Shown here: positions 33,185 through 45,163 of the stretch, piece after piece
Layout: each line of letters opens with the position of its first letter
Position numbering within the stretch: position 1 is the stretch's first letter
From: Chryseobacterium indicum
Lineage (GTDB): Bacteria > Bacteroidota > Bacteroidia > Flavobacteriales > Weeksellaceae
Direction: 5' to 3'
DNA: 64,000 nt
Assembly (NCBI RefSeq): GCF_021504595.1
Contig: NZ_JACSGT010000002.1
Location: forward strand, 434,001 to 498,000
The notes under the pieces: model-generated
What the model saw: the letters and a program-made list of their open reading frames with translations, nothing else
Told to the model about the DNA's origin: nothing
Databases searched by the model: none
Program-made: the position numbers and the translations under genes

Positions 33185-33218
33185 AAAAACCGTTACAAAC
33201 TGAATTGTAACGGTTTTT
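33185..33218. terminator. Bidirectional terminator after secA
   Basis: AAAAACCGTTACAA (33185-33198) pairs perfectly with 33205-33218 across 6 nt, with A run and T run on the two sides. It lies 20 bp beyond the secA stop. Confidence 0.9.
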
Positions 33219-33237
33219 AAAGTATGGTTAATAATTC

Positions 33238-36312
<3,075 letters not shown>

Positions 36313-36438
36313 AAATTTTTTGCTTTATGCTTAAAAGGATATCCTTTAAGCGTTTTAAATAACACTTATTGTGTAAAAAATAATATATAAAAAAGGGCAA
36401 AAAAGCTCTAAGCAGTGCCTAAAGCTTAATGCTTTTCA

Positions 36439-36660
36439 TTAATATTCGTCTTCGTTCCAAAGATAATCTTCGTCCGTAGGATAATCGCTCCAGATCTCGT
36501 CGATCGCGTCATAAATTTCTCCTTCATCTTCGATTGCCTGAAGATTTTCTACCACTTCCATTGGTGCACCAGTTCTGATTGCATAGTCGATAAGCTCTGC
36601 TTTAGTCATTGGCCAAGGTGCGTCACTTAAGTATGAAGCTAATTCTAATGTCCAGTACAT
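36439..36660 (-). CDS. DUF2795 domain-containing protein
   Basis: The 73-residue acidic protein begins MYWTLELASYLSDAPWPMTK and continues AELIDYAIRTGAPMEVVENL, the pattern of DUF2795, then ends in a stretch rich in Asp, Glu and Tyr (WSDYPTDEDYLWNEDEY). Function unknown; highly conserved in Bacteroidota. It lies between secA and the epimerase gene, more than 100 bp from both. Confidence 0.9.
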   Translation of the reverse strand: MYWTLELASYLSDAPWPMTKAELIDYAIRTGAPMEVVENLQAIEDEGEIYDAIDEIWSDYPTDEDYLWNEDEY

Positions 36661-36801
36661 AATTTTTTAATTTTTTGCAAAAGTATAAAATTAGCTTATA
36701 TTATATGCTTTTTTATACTTGATTTTCAATTCTTTTTGTTAAATTTTGTTCACCGTGTGCCTTCAGAAAGTGTTTAAAGTACTTTTTCCGGCTTACTGAG
36801 G

Positions 36802-37824
36802 TCATTTTCTCAAAAACCATTCCACAAATTTTTTTATGCCATTTTGGAAGTTTGTGTCAGGTTCGTAGCCAATTAATGTCCTTGCTTTGGTAATATCGGC
36901 ATTGGTTTTCAGGACATCGCCGGGCTGCATTGGCAGATTTTTGCGGATGGCAGATTTTTCCAAAGTCTTTTCTATCGTGGAAAGCATTTCGTTTAAATTA
37001 ATCACTTCGCTTTCACCGAGATTAATGATTTCATAAACGTCTGAATGGTTTTCCAGATAGCGGATTGATTTTAAAATACCGTCAACAACATCATCAATAT
37101 AAGTGTAATCTCTCGCGGTGGTTCCGTCTCCGTAGAAAGGGATTTCCTGATCTTCGGAAATTAATTTTGTGAATTTATGAATGGCAAGATCTGGTCTTTG
37201 TCTTGGTCCGTAAACCGTGAAAAACCTGAGCTGGATCATATCTATTTTGTATAAATCGTGATAAACGTGTCCTAAAATTTCACCGCATTTTTTGGTTGCT
37301 GCATACGGAGAAATAGGATTGTCTACATTGTCGGTTTCAGAAAAAGGAATTTTTTCGTTATTCCCGTAAACGCTTGATGAGGAAGCGCAGACAAATTTAT
37401 TGATATTGAAATCTTTACAGAGTTCCCAAAGATTCATGGTTCCGCGGATGTTGACTTCTTCGTATTCCAGAGGTCTTTCTATGGATGGACGCACTCCCGC
37501 AAGTGCAGCAAGGTGAATAACAGCATCTATTTTATGATGGGTAAATATTGCTTCCAGTCCTTTTTTATCGCGGATATCCTGATAATACAATCTGTAATTT
37601 TCTGATTCTGAAACTGAAATCAGTTTTTCAATATCTTTCTCTTTTTCTAAATACTCAAAATCCGAAAAATGCTGTATAGCGTCTAAAGTATTCTGAATTT
37701 TTATCTGATAGCTATAGAAATCATCAAAATTGTCAATGTTTATGACAGAATGTCCTTTTTTTAATAATTGTTCGGTAAGGTGGGAACCAATAAAACCGCT
37801 TCCTCCGGTTACAAGATAATTCAT
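36802..37824 (-). CDS. NAD-dependent nucleotide-sugar epimerase (UDP-glucuronate/GalE-like SDR)
   Basis: The 340-residue extended short-chain dehydrogenase has the NAD-binding motif GGSGFIGSHL at residues 7-16. The catalytic serine segment is CASSSSVYG, and YxxxK is in SPYAATKK at about residues 173-180. LRFFTVYGPRQRPDLAI and DYTYIDDVVDGI are typical of UDP-glucuronate 4-epimerase-like enzymes acting in capsule or lipopolysaccharide precursor synthesis. Exact substrate is not decidable. It is a single gene with no glycan cluster around it. Confidence 0.9.
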   Translation of the reverse strand: MNYLVTGGSGFIGSHLTEQLLKKGHSVINIDNFDDFYSYQIKIQNTLDAIQHFSDFEYLEKEKDIEKLISVSESENYRLYYQDIRDKKGLEAIFTHHKIDAVIHLAALAGVRPSIERPLEYEEVNIRGTMNLWELCKDFNINKFVCASSSSVYGNNEKIPFSETDNVDNPISPYAATKKCGEILGHVYHDLYKIDMIQLRFFTVYGPRQRPDLAIHKFTKLISEDQEIPFYGDGTTARDYTYIDDVVDGILKSIRYLENHSDVYEIINLGESEVINLNEMLSTIEKTLEKSAIRKNLPMQPGDVLKTNADITKARTLIGYEPDTNFQNGIKKFVEWFLRK

Positions 37825-37913
37825 CCGTATGTTTTTCGTCTTACAAAAATATAAATTTACTTCGTGAAAAATATAATCATTAAATTTACTTAAAAAAGTA
37901 ATATAAAATTAAT

Positions 37914-38711
37914 ATGCAGTTTCAGGGGCAAATTTTAAAGATGACGAGCTTCAACGATGAGCCGATCCAATATTATCTCAATCTTTCCGGTGATCTTATC
38001 CACATGAACGAACTTTTCGGAAAAGAACTTACCATTAAACATACAGGTTACCAATGCGTAAACTGTGGCGAAAATAAACCGATTTACAGAATGGGCTTCT
38101 GCAAAAACTGCTTCTTTGAAAGTCCTTATGCAAGCGATACCATCATTCGTCCTGAACTTTCCACAGCGCATCTGGGAATTGCGGAACGGGATTTGGATAT
38201 AGAAAAGGAAATTCAGTTACAGCCACATACCGTTTATCTTGCGTACACCGGAGAAGTAAAAGTAGGGGTTACGAGAAATACGCAGATTCCTACAAGATGG
38301 ATCGATCAGGGTGCCACATTTGCACTGCCGATTGCCAGAACGGAAAACCGATATGAAGCGGGAATGATAGAAGTTGCTTTGAAGCAGCATGTTGCCGATA
38401 AAACAAGCTGGAAGAAAATGCTTCAGGATGATTTTGAAGACGAGATAGATCTTGCCGATTTTCAGCAGAAGATAAAAGAATATTTTCCTGAAGATTTCCA
38501 GAAGTTCTACAGTGAAGGAGAAAATCTGTGGAGATTTGATTATCCGTTTGAAAAACCTGAAAAAGTAACATCTTTCACCCTTGATAAAAGACCTGAATAT
38601 ACAGGAAAATTGACAGGAATTAAAGGGCAGTATTTAGGTTTCGACGGAGGCGAGTTTATTAACGTAAGAGGACATGAAGGGTATGTAATTGAATTGACTG
38701 TTAAAAATTAA
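37914..38711 (+). CDS. DUF2797 family protein
   Basis: The 265-residue protein has a possible zinc site, CVNCGENKPIYRMGFCKNC, at about residues 49-67 (two CxxC pairs). The centre reads VYLAYTGEVKVGVTR with RWIDQGA and RYEAGMIEVAL; spacing of the Y...KVGVT, Arg and Glu resembles the GIY-YIG nuclease fold, which is my inference. Members of DUF2797 have no established role. It is divergent from the epimerase gene and lies 32 bp upstream of the AsmA-like gene. Confidence 0.88.
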   Translation: MQFQGQILKMTSFNDEPIQYYLNLSGDLIHMNELFGKELTIKHTGYQCVNCGENKPIYRMGFCKNCFFESPYASDTIIRPELSTAHLGIAERDLDIEKEIQLQPHTVYLAYTGEVKVGVTRNTQIPTRWIDQGATFALPIARTENRYEAGMIEVALKQHVADKTSWKKMLQDDFEDEIDLADFQQKIKEYFPEDFQKFYSEGENLWRFDYPFEKPEKVTSFTLDKRPEYTGKLTGIKGQYLGFDGGEFINVRGHEGYVIELTVKN

Positions 38712-38743
38712 TAGAATATTGAATTAAAACCAAATCACAAAAA

Positions 38744-41428
38744 ATGAAAGGATGGGTAAAAAAATTATTTCTTGCTCTCGGAATTCTGTTTGCAGTTATC
38801 TTACTGGCAAATCTCGGACTGAATATATGGCTGAAAACAAGGCTTCCGCAGTACATAAAAAACAATACAGATTATAAAGTTTCCTACAAAAGTCTGGATG
38901 TGGATCTGGTGTCGGGAAATATTCTTTCCACAGGGATCACCGTAAACAGCAAAAATCCGCAAAACTTTAATGTTATCGGACTTCAGGGAACAATTGATAC
39001 CCTGAAGATAAGCCGTTTCGGGATTTATGATGCCATCTTTAACAAGCAGATCAGTTCTTCGGATTTACTGCTGTCCAAACCGAATCTGAATATTATTCTT
39101 GCGAAACCGGTAGATACAAAAACGGGAAAGAAAAGAAATCCGGTACGGTTTGACAACATCAGAATCAATGAAGGAAATATCAGCATTTTCAGATTTACGA
39201 AACAGAAATTCTTTTCGGTGCAGGATCTGAATCTGTATGTGGAAAATCTTCAGATGACGGAAGAATCTGTAGAAGATAAATTGCCAGTGATTTTCGATCA
39301 GTACTCCATTAAAGGAAGTAATTTCTTCTTCCGTCCGGATAATGTGTATGCATTGGAAATTAATAAAATAGAAACGAGAAACGGACAAATGTCGATTGAT
39401 CAGTTTCAACTGACTCCACTCGTTACTTTTGAACAGTTTAAAAAATATTATCCTAAAAAGACGCAGCTTTTTCAGTTTATTATTGAAAAAATGGAATTCA
39501 AAGATATTGTTCTGAAAAAAAATAAAGTGTCTTTGGCAAATGCAAATTTTTATAATCCTGATTTTAAGATTTACACTACAGATGCAGCTCCGGTAAAGCC
39601 TAAAAAACCAGTTAATTTTGATGTCGATCTCGAAGATATAAAATTGAATAACGCCACTGTTCAGGTGATGAAACCTAACGGAGATAAGCTTCTCTATACC
39701 AAAAAGGCAAATCTGAACATCAATACACTGAGATTTGACAGGGAAACAAGGGAAGAGCTGATTCCGGTAGGATATAAAGACTTTCAGTTTTCAGCGCAGG
39801 ATATTTTGTACTCCGATCATCAGGATTTTAATGTAAAAAGCTTCACGTTAAATCCGAAAAAAGGAGAAATCCGGAATATTTCCGTCGTTCCGAATGGTTC
39901 AGCAGCAGGAAAAACCTCAATGAATCTTGTCGCAAACTATATTGGTTTCAACATCAATAAATGGGAATCCGTTGATAAGAAACTGAATCTTGATGTAAAA
40001 GATATTTTAATAGATCAGGTGAAAGGAAGCATCAAAGCAGGAGAAGTACAGGCAGCAAAAAAAACAGCCAATCTTAGTGGAATTCAGTTTCCGGTAATCA
40101 TAAGAAAAGTAATACTGAAAAATTCTGATATTACGTATGATAAAAACAATCAGCCATTGAGTTTTGCGCGTCTCAATGCAACCATTAATGATATTCAGCT
40201 TACCTCAAAACCGGACAACTCAGGAATCGCGGTTGATGTAAAAAACTATGCGCTGACTTCAGGCAATTTCGCATACAAAACACAGTTTTATCATATGACT
40301 TCGGGTGCTCTGAAAGTGGATCAAAATAATATCCGGCTTTCTCAGTTTGCGATGAAGCCTATTGTTTCGAGAGCACAGTTTATCAAAATGATTCCCGTGG
40401 AAAGAGACTTATATGATATTAAAGTAAATCAGATTACAGCAAACGGAACATGGGATCTGTTTTCTGACAATAAATCGATTAACGCTTCTAATGTAACCAT
40501 TGAGTCTGCCGATGCCAATATTTTCAGAAGTAAAATCCCGAAAGACGATCCTAAAGAAAAACCTTTGTATTCCAGATTGCTACGCTCTATAAAAATTCCG
40601 ATGGTTGTTAATAACCTCAATCTGAAAAACTCTGTTCTCGTGTATGAAGAAGATACGCCTGAAAGTGCGGGACCGGGAAAACTGACATTCAGCAACTTTA
40701 ATATGAATGTTAAAAACCTCAACTCTGCCAAAATGAAAGGAAAGTCGACAAGAGTGGACATTAAAATAGACTGTTCTTTTATGAAGCTTGCGCCGCTTTC
40801 CGTAAACTGGAGTTTTGATGTTGCCGATCAGCGTGATGTGTTTGCTATTTCCGGAAGAACCTCCAATCTTCCGGCACAGGGAATCAATCCTTTTATCCGT
40901 CCTTATCTTCATGTAACGGCAACGGGAACTATTCAGGAAATGCTGTTCAATTTCAAAGGGAATCCTAAAGGACTGAACGGAAGTTTTAATCTGAAACATA
41001 AAGATCTTAAAATTGCCATTCTGGATAAAAACAACCGTGAAAAGAAAGGTTTTTTAACTGCCGTTGCCAATCTTCTGGTAAAAACAGATTCAGGAAAGCT
41101 TCCTGAAGATGTGCAGATAGAAAATATAGAGAGAGATCCTACCAAATCGTTCTTCAATCTTTTCTGGAAAGGAATTGAGCAGGGATTGAAAAAAACTTTG
41201 ATCGGAATTAATATCGATGGCGCCAAAAAAACGGTTGAGAATGCCAAAAAGACAGTGAAAAATGTAAAAGAAGATGTAAAAGGCATGAAACAGTCTGTAA
41301 AAGAAATCGGGCAGGAGATAAAAAAGAATCCGGATCAGAATAAAAAGGAACAGGCTGAAAAAGAAACCGAGAAGAAAGGTTTCCTGAAAGGAATCTTTAA
41401 GAAAAAAGAAAAATCCGGAACTGAATAA
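38744..41428 (+). CDS. AsmA-like envelope protein
   Basis: The 894-residue protein has one N-terminal membrane helix (about residues 5-27, KLFLALGILFAVILLANLGLNIW). A very long beta-rich region follows with repeated short strands separated by polar turns (for example FDNIRINEGNISIF, LDLEDIKLNNATVQV-type repeats). That is typical of AsmA/TamB-like lipid-transfer bridge proteins. The last 90 residues are helical and Lys/Glu rich (VENAKKTVKNVKEDVKGM). The substrate is unknown. It follows DUF2797 closely and ends in a terminator that spans the stop codon. Confidence 0.72.
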   Translation: MKGWVKKLFLALGILFAVILLANLGLNIWLKTRLPQYIKNNTDYKVSYKSLDVDLVSGNILSTGITVNSKNPQNFNVIGLQGTIDTLKISRFGIYDAIFNKQISSSDLLLSKPNLNIILAKPVDTKTGKKRNPVRFDNIRINEGNISIFRFTKQKFFSVQDLNLYVENLQMTEESVEDKLPVIFDQYSIKGSNFFFRPDNVYALEINKIETRNGQMSIDQFQLTPLVTFEQFKKYYPKKTQLFQFIIEKMEFKDIVLKKNKVSLANANFYNPDFKIYTTDAAPVKPKKPVNFDVDLEDIKLNNATVQVMKPNGDKLLYTKKANLNINTLRFDRETREELIPVGYKDFQFSAQDILYSDHQDFNVKSFTLNPKKGEIRNISVVPNGSAAGKTSMNLVANYIGFNINKWESVDKKLNLDVKDILIDQVKGSIKAGEVQAAKKTANLSGIQFPVIIRKVILKNSDITYDKNNQPLSFARLNATINDIQLTSKPDNSGIAVDVKNYALTSGNFAYKTQFYHMTSGALKVDQNNIRLSQFAMKPIVSRAQFIKMIPVERDLYDIKVNQITANGTWDLFSDNKSINASNVTIESADANIFRSKIPKDDPKEKPLYSRLLRSIKIPMVVNNLNLKNSVLVYEEDTPESAGPGKLTFSNFNMNVKNLNSAKMKGKSTRVDIKIDCSFMKLAPLSVNWSFDVADQRDVFAISGRTSNLPAQGINPFIRPYLHVTATGTIQEMLFNFKGNPKGLNGSFNLKHKDLKIAILDKNNREKKGFLTAVANLLVKTDSGKLPEDVQIENIERDPTKSFFNLFWKGIEQGLKKTLIGINIDGAKKTVENAKKTVKNVKEDVKGMKQSVKEIGQEIKKNPDQNKKEQAEKETEKKGFLKGIFKKKEKSGTE

Positions 41429-41439
41429 GTCCGGATTTT
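41410..41439. terminator. Terminator overlapping the AsmA-like stop codon
   Basis: AAAATCCGGA (41410-41419) pairs with TCCGGATTTT (41430-41439); the stop TAA (41426-41428) is in the loop. A-run and T-run sides make it usable for both convergent genes. Confidence 0.85.
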
Positions 41440-41454
41440 CATCGTATGTAAACT

Positions 41455-41805
41455 TTAATAATTGTAATCTTCAGTCTCGTCAAAAGCAATTTCTCTTAGG
41501 AATTTATCAAAATCTTCGCCGGGATAATTGCTGTCTGCTCCGTAAGAATCGATGATCATGCCTATATTTCCGTCAGAATCTTTTACCAGATAGAGAACAG
41601 CATTGTCATCCGGGCTGCTTGGTCCTTCAAAACGATAAGTTTTAATAATGGTGAGATCTGCAGGCTGGTAAATCCTTTCAGAATTTTCAAATTTCATCTC
41701 ACAGTTTTCATTCATTCGGAATTCTCTGTGGACGCCTCTTTGTGCCAATTTTGCCATTACCTGGCTTAATGTTGTCATTTTATCAATGTTACCTGTGCTT
41801 TCCAT
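41455..41805 (-). CDS. Conserved hypothetical protein
   Basis: The 116-residue soluble protein has a helical start (MTTLSQVMAKLAQRGVHREFR) and then a beta-rich part (LTIIKTYRFEGPSSPDDNAVLYLV, GNIGMIIDSYGADSNYPGEDF) with an acidic C-terminus. Relatives in Bacteroidota are sometimes labelled as phosphoribosylpyrophosphate synthetase, but no such active site is visible here, so I give no function. It is convergent with the AsmA-like gene. Confidence 0.75.
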   Translation of the reverse strand: MESTGNIDKMTTLSQVMAKLAQRGVHREFRMNENCEMKFENSERIYQPADLTIIKTYRFEGPSSPDDNAVLYLVKDSDGNIGMIIDSYGADSNYPGEDFDKFLREIAFDETEDYNY

Positions 41806-41979
41806 AATACTATTTTCTCTTCAAAGTACAATAATTAAACCATTGCTTTATTTTATGTGGTATTGGCAAAGACAAATCAATTTTAAATTTTTTTCAGTAT
41901 TTGTTAACAAAAATTATAATGACAGAAAATGGTTGGGTATGCTTTTTGCAATAAAGACCATATATAAATCAGACAGAAT

Positions 41980-42174
41980 ATGAAAAAAGAAGTCGGAGTT
42001 TTACTGGCAGGAGGAGTTGGTCTTTTGGCAGTATTAAGTATCATAGGAATTAAAAAAATATTACACAGAAAAGATAAAAAATACAGTGATGCCTATTCGG
42101 ATTATCACAGACATTTCGACGACAAAAACTACGACGAAGAATATCACGGCGTAGAATTTTATGCACTGAAGTAG
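41980..42174 (+). CDS. Small single-pass membrane protein
   Basis: The 64-residue protein has a Gly/Leu-rich membrane helix at residues 5-25 (VGVLLAGGVGLLAVLSIIG) and a hydrophilic tail rich in Tyr, Asp, His and Lys (YSDYHRHFDDKNYDEEYHG). No family recognised. It lies between a convergent gene and the radical SAM gene; a weak hairpin follows at about 42199-42230. Confidence 0.6.
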   Translation: MKKEVGVLLAGGVGLLAVLSIIGIKKILHRKDKKYSDAYSDYHRHFDDKNYDEEYHGVEFYALK

Positions 42175-42298
42175 TTAAAAAATATATCTAAATCATGTTA
42201 AAATCCGGAGCTTTTGAAGTTTCGGATTTTTCTTGTGGAAAACTTTAATGTTAAAATTGATTTTTTTAACATCATTACCCTCTAATTTTACGTCAGAA

Positions 42299-43345
42299 AT
42301 GCAGAACGAAAATATCATAAAAGGTCAGGGCGCTCAGCGAAACGTTAACAACCGTTTCGACAGATATACCTTTGAACCTGAAGATGATGATTTTGAAACC
42401 ATAAAAACTTCCTTTACCGAAGTTTTCCCTAAAAGCATCGTTAATCAGGTGAAAAGTGATGATTTGCCGATGGAATATTCCATGAATCCTTATCAGGGCT
42501 GCGAACACGGCTGTTCCTACTGCTTTGCAAGACCTACTCATGAATATTGGGGATACAGTGCCGGAATTGATTTTGAGAGAAAGATCATGGTGAAGAAAAA
42601 TGCACCGGAACTCTTAGAAAAGTTTTTTCAGAAAAGAGGATATCAGCCGTCTCCCATTTTACTTTCCGGAAATACAGACTGTTATCAGCCTGCAGAAAGG
42701 CAGTTTGAGATTACCAGAAAGATACTGCAGGTTTGTCTGGATTACAGACATCCTGTCCATGTTCTTACAAAAAATGCTCTGGTTATTCGGGATATTGATA
42801 TTTTGAAACCTTTAGCTGAACAGAATCTTGTGTCCGTTTCTTTAAGTATTCCCACCATTAATGAGGAGCTTAGAAGAAAGATGGAGCCGAGAACCAGCTC
42901 TGCTAAAAACAAACTGAAAGCCATAGAAATTCTGTCTGAAAATGAAATTCCCGTCAATGTCATGGTTGCTCCTATTATTCCGGGATTAAACAGTAATGAA
43001 CCTTTAACGATACTGAAAGCCATTTCTGAAGCCGGAGCACAAGGGTTTGGATATACTCTGGTGAGATTAAATGATTCTGTAGAACCGGTATTTGTCAACT
43101 GGATTGAAAATGCGTTTCCGGATCGTGCTCAGAAAGTTTTAAATCTAATCCGATCCATGCGGGGCGGAAAATTAGGTGAGAAAAAATTCTTCGACAGACA
43201 GAAAGGAGAAGGTAATATTGCAGAAATGATTCATAACACTTTTAAAATAGGAAGAAAGAAATTTTTTGATGGTAAAGAATTTCCGAAACTTTCTGCCAAG
43301 AACTTTACAGGAACAAAAGATCAACAGCTGAGGTTGTTTGATTGA
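42299..43345 (+). CDS. PA0069 family radical SAM protein
   Basis: The protein is about 348 residues from ATG 42299 (MQNENIIKGQGAQRN). An in-frame ATG at 42251 or earlier would add a hydrophobic leader not expected in this family. The iron-sulfur cluster motif CEHGCSYC (CxxxCxxC) is preceded by EYSMNPYQG and followed by FARPTHEYWG, which is typical of the PA0069 group related to spore photoproduct lyase. Substrate unknown. A terminator follows at 43371-43399 and then the IS element. Confidence 0.93.
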   Translation: MQNENIIKGQGAQRNVNNRFDRYTFEPEDDDFETIKTSFTEVFPKSIVNQVKSDDLPMEYSMNPYQGCEHGCSYCFARPTHEYWGYSAGIDFERKIMVKKNAPELLEKFFQKRGYQPSPILLSGNTDCYQPAERQFEITRKILQVCLDYRHPVHVLTKNALVIRDIDILKPLAEQNLVSVSLSIPTINEELRRKMEPRTSSAKNKLKAIEILSENEIPVNVMVAPIIPGLNSNEPLTILKAISEAGAQGFGYTLVRLNDSVEPVFVNWIENAFPDRAQKVLNLIRSMRGGKLGEKKFFDRQKGEGNIAEMIHNTFKIGRKKFFDGKEFPKLSAKNFTGTKDQQLRLFD

Positions 43346-43370
43346 TGATTTTCTTCAATAATGAAAAAAT

Positions 43371-43399
43371 AAACCGCTCCAATCAGGAACGGTTTTTTT
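43371..43399 (+). terminator. Terminator of the radical SAM gene
   Basis: AACCGCTCC pairs with GGAACGGTT (one G-T pair) and is followed by seven T residues. Confidence 0.85.
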
Positions 43400-43458
43400 A
43401 TAACTTGTCTTGTCCTGAAAAAGGTTGACTACTAAATACCAAAAAACCAGTCATCCTA

Positions 43459-43821
43459 ATGAGATTAAAAAAAGTATCCGCCCCTGTTCAAGAATACAGT
43501 GAAGCATTTAAAAGACAAGTTGTCTCCGAATATGAGCGGGGATTATATACAAAATCACAATTACAAACCCGCTATAATATCAGGGGTAATTCCTGCATTC
43601 CCAGATGGTTAATGAAATATGGTAACTTTACTTACGAAAAACAATTAAGTAAAGGCAGACCCATGAAAGATCCACAGAAACAGAAGATTAAAGAGCTTGA
43701 AGCAGCATTGGCCAAAAAGGAAGAAGAACTCAAAGTGTTCAGGAAATTTATAGAAATTGCAGAGCGTGAGCTTAAGGTTGAGATTGTAAAAAAGTCTGGT
43801 TCCAATCAATCCAGGAAATAA
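43459..43821 (+). CDS. IS3-family transposase OrfA
   Basis: The 120-residue protein has a helix-turn-helix region (YSEAFKRQVVSEYERGLYTKSQLQTRYNI) that binds the terminal repeats, and a leucine-zipper-like helix from about residue 72 (KQKIKELEAALAKKEEELKVF). The slippery heptamer A_AAA_AAG at 43788-43794 is in the correct phase near the end for a -1 frameshift into OrfB, so most copies are made as OrfA and a fraction as the OrfAB fusion. Confidence 0.92.
   Translation: MRLKKVSAPVQEYSEAFKRQVVSEYERGLYTKSQLQTRYNIRGNSCIPRWLMKYGNFTYEKQLSKGRPMKDPQKQKIKELEAALAKKEEELKVFRKFIEIAERELKVEIVKKSGSNQSRK
43788..43794 (+). promoter_or_regulatory. Programmed -1 frameshift site A_AAA_AAG
   Basis: In the OrfA frame the bases read GTA AAA AAG, giving the canonical X_XXY_YYZ heptamer. 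A -1 slip enters a frame that is open from 43794 through the OrfB stop at 44711. Confidence 0.85.
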
Positions 43822-43859
43822 AGGTAAATACGACTCTTTCAACAGAGAATATCTGCCGA

Positions 43860-44711
43860 TTGTTTGGCTACAGTAAGCAAGCTTATTACAAGAGACAAAA
43901 ACAGCCTGTTTCTACAGATCATGAAACAAGAGTTATAGAATTGGTTGTATCAATTCGTAAAAAGATGCCTAAAATAGGTACTAGAAAACTTTATGTTTTA
44001 CTTAAGAATGATTTTGAAAAGGAAGAAATTCATGTAGGAAGGGATCAGTTGTTTAGCATTTTGAGATCAAATTATCTTTTAATTCCCAGAAGGCACAGCT
44101 ATTTTAAAACAACCAATTCCAGACATTGGATGAAAAAATATCCCAATATTATCAAAGGAAAAGAATTGAAATGTTCGGAGAAAGTTTGGGTTGCAGATAT
44201 TACTTATCTCAAGACCAAAGAGAAGAATTATTATCTTCATCTGATTACCGATGCCTATTCTAAGAAAATTGTAGGATACGAATTGAGTGATAATTTACAG
44301 ACCAGCTCTACGTTGAAAGCATTAAAGCAAGCCATACAGAATCGACTGTACAAGCATTCACTCATTCATCATTCAGACAGAGGGTTGCAGTATTGCAGTA
44401 AAGAATATACTGAAACACTCAAGAAAAGTGATATGCTTATCAGTATGACCGAAAATTCGGATCCTTATGAAAATGCTATAGCAGAGAGAGTGAATGGTAT
44501 TCTGAAACATGAATTTGGATTGATTGATACTTTTGAAAATTTTAAAAATCTTTCCCAACAGCTTGAACAAGCAATTTATTGCTATAACAATTTAAGACCG
44601 CATTTTTCTTTACATTATAATATTCCAAACCAAGTACACATGAAAAATAATGTGAAATTAAAAACCTATAAAAAACAAAATCAGAATAGGAAAATTCCTA
44701 CTCTGATTTAA
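43860..44711 (+). CDS. IS3-family transposase OrfB (DDE integrase domain)
   Basis: The frame encodes the catalytic domain of the transposase: Asp in VWVADITYLKT, Asp in LIHHSDRGLQY and Glu in NAIAERVNGILKHEFG, the DDE triad of IS3-type integrases. An N-terminal helical part (NRHWMKK-type linker) precedes it. The frame has no ATG near its start; it is open back to 43794, so it is translated as the OrfAB fusion through the -1 frameshift. It ends LKTYKKQNQNRKIPTLI, 20 bp before the right terminal repeat. Confidence 0.93.
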   Translation: MFGYSKQAYYKRQKQPVSTDHETRVIELVVSIRKKMPKIGTRKLYVLLKNDFEKEEIHVGRDQLFSILRSNYLLIPRRHSYFKTTNSRHWMKKYPNIIKGKELKCSEKVWVADITYLKTKEKNYYLHLITDAYSKKIVGYELSDNLQTSSTLKALKQAIQNRLYKHSLIHHSDRGLQYCSKEYTETLKKSDMLISMTENSDPYENAIAERVNGILKHEFGLIDTFENFKNLSQQLEQAIYCYNNLRPHFSLHYNIPNQVHMKNNVKLKTYKKQNQNRKIPTLI

Positions 44712-44775
44712 GTATATTTGTGATATAAAACTAGTTAACCTTTTTCAGGACTAGTCAACTTTTTTGCAGTCCGGT

Positions 44776-44943
44776 CTACATATCTGTTACGGGACATTTG
44801 AAATCCTTGCTACATGCAGCGCACACAATGATGTCTCCGCAAACATACATGCAGAATTCAGGTTCTTGCGGTAGAGATTTGATTACGCCTGCACCTTTAA
44901 TTCCTTTTAATTGACTTTTGCTTAATTTTTTTAAATTTTTCAT
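44776..44943 (-). CDS. Bacteriocin-like leader peptide (55 aa, Cys-rich)
   Basis: The minus strand reads a 55-residue peptide starting MKNLKKLSKSQLKGIKGAG, the leader type common to small Chryseobacterium peptides ending near a Gly-Gly/Gly-Ala motif. The remainder has five Cys (EFCMYVCGDIIVCAACSKD and FKC). The gene faces away from the related plus-strand gene at 45164. The IS element ends 4 bp beyond its stop codon, so its own terminator may have been lost. No processing or transport gene lies nearby. Confidence 0.75.
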   Translation of the reverse strand: MKNLKKLSKSQLKGIKGAGVIKSLPQEPEFCMYVCGDIIVCAACSKDFKCPVTDM

Positions 44944-45163
44944 ATTGTTTTAGTTAAAAATTTGATAGTAATGTAAAGATAATCAAAAAATTAATAAATC
45001 AAACAGTTGTGGTATATTTTTAATTATTTTTTATGCATCAATAAAAAATGACTGAATTTTCATATATTGGTGAATAATATTTTATATTTTTCATTATTGA
45101 ATTTTCAATAAATAAGCGGTTTCCGAAAAGCTGAAAGAGTAGGAGTACATCAAATCAAAAACT

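Larger units (their letters stand above)
43412..44751 (+). mobile_element. IS3-family insertion sequence
   Basis: The left terminal repeat at 43412-43431 (GTCCTGAAAAAGGTTGACTA) matches the reverse complement of 44732-44751 with one mismatch. Two overlapping reading frames between them encode OrfA (helix-turn-helix) and OrfB (DDE transposase), joined by a frameshift site at 43788-43794. Both are intact, so the element may be active. A second, diverged copy of the right end lies directly outside at 44752-44771. No clear target duplication is visible with either right boundary. Confidence 0.9.

Noticed and set aside
43412..44943. Gene disruption by the IS element
   Set aside because: The peptide gene on the minus strand is complete, with its stop 4-25 bp outside the element; the radical SAM gene also ends before it.
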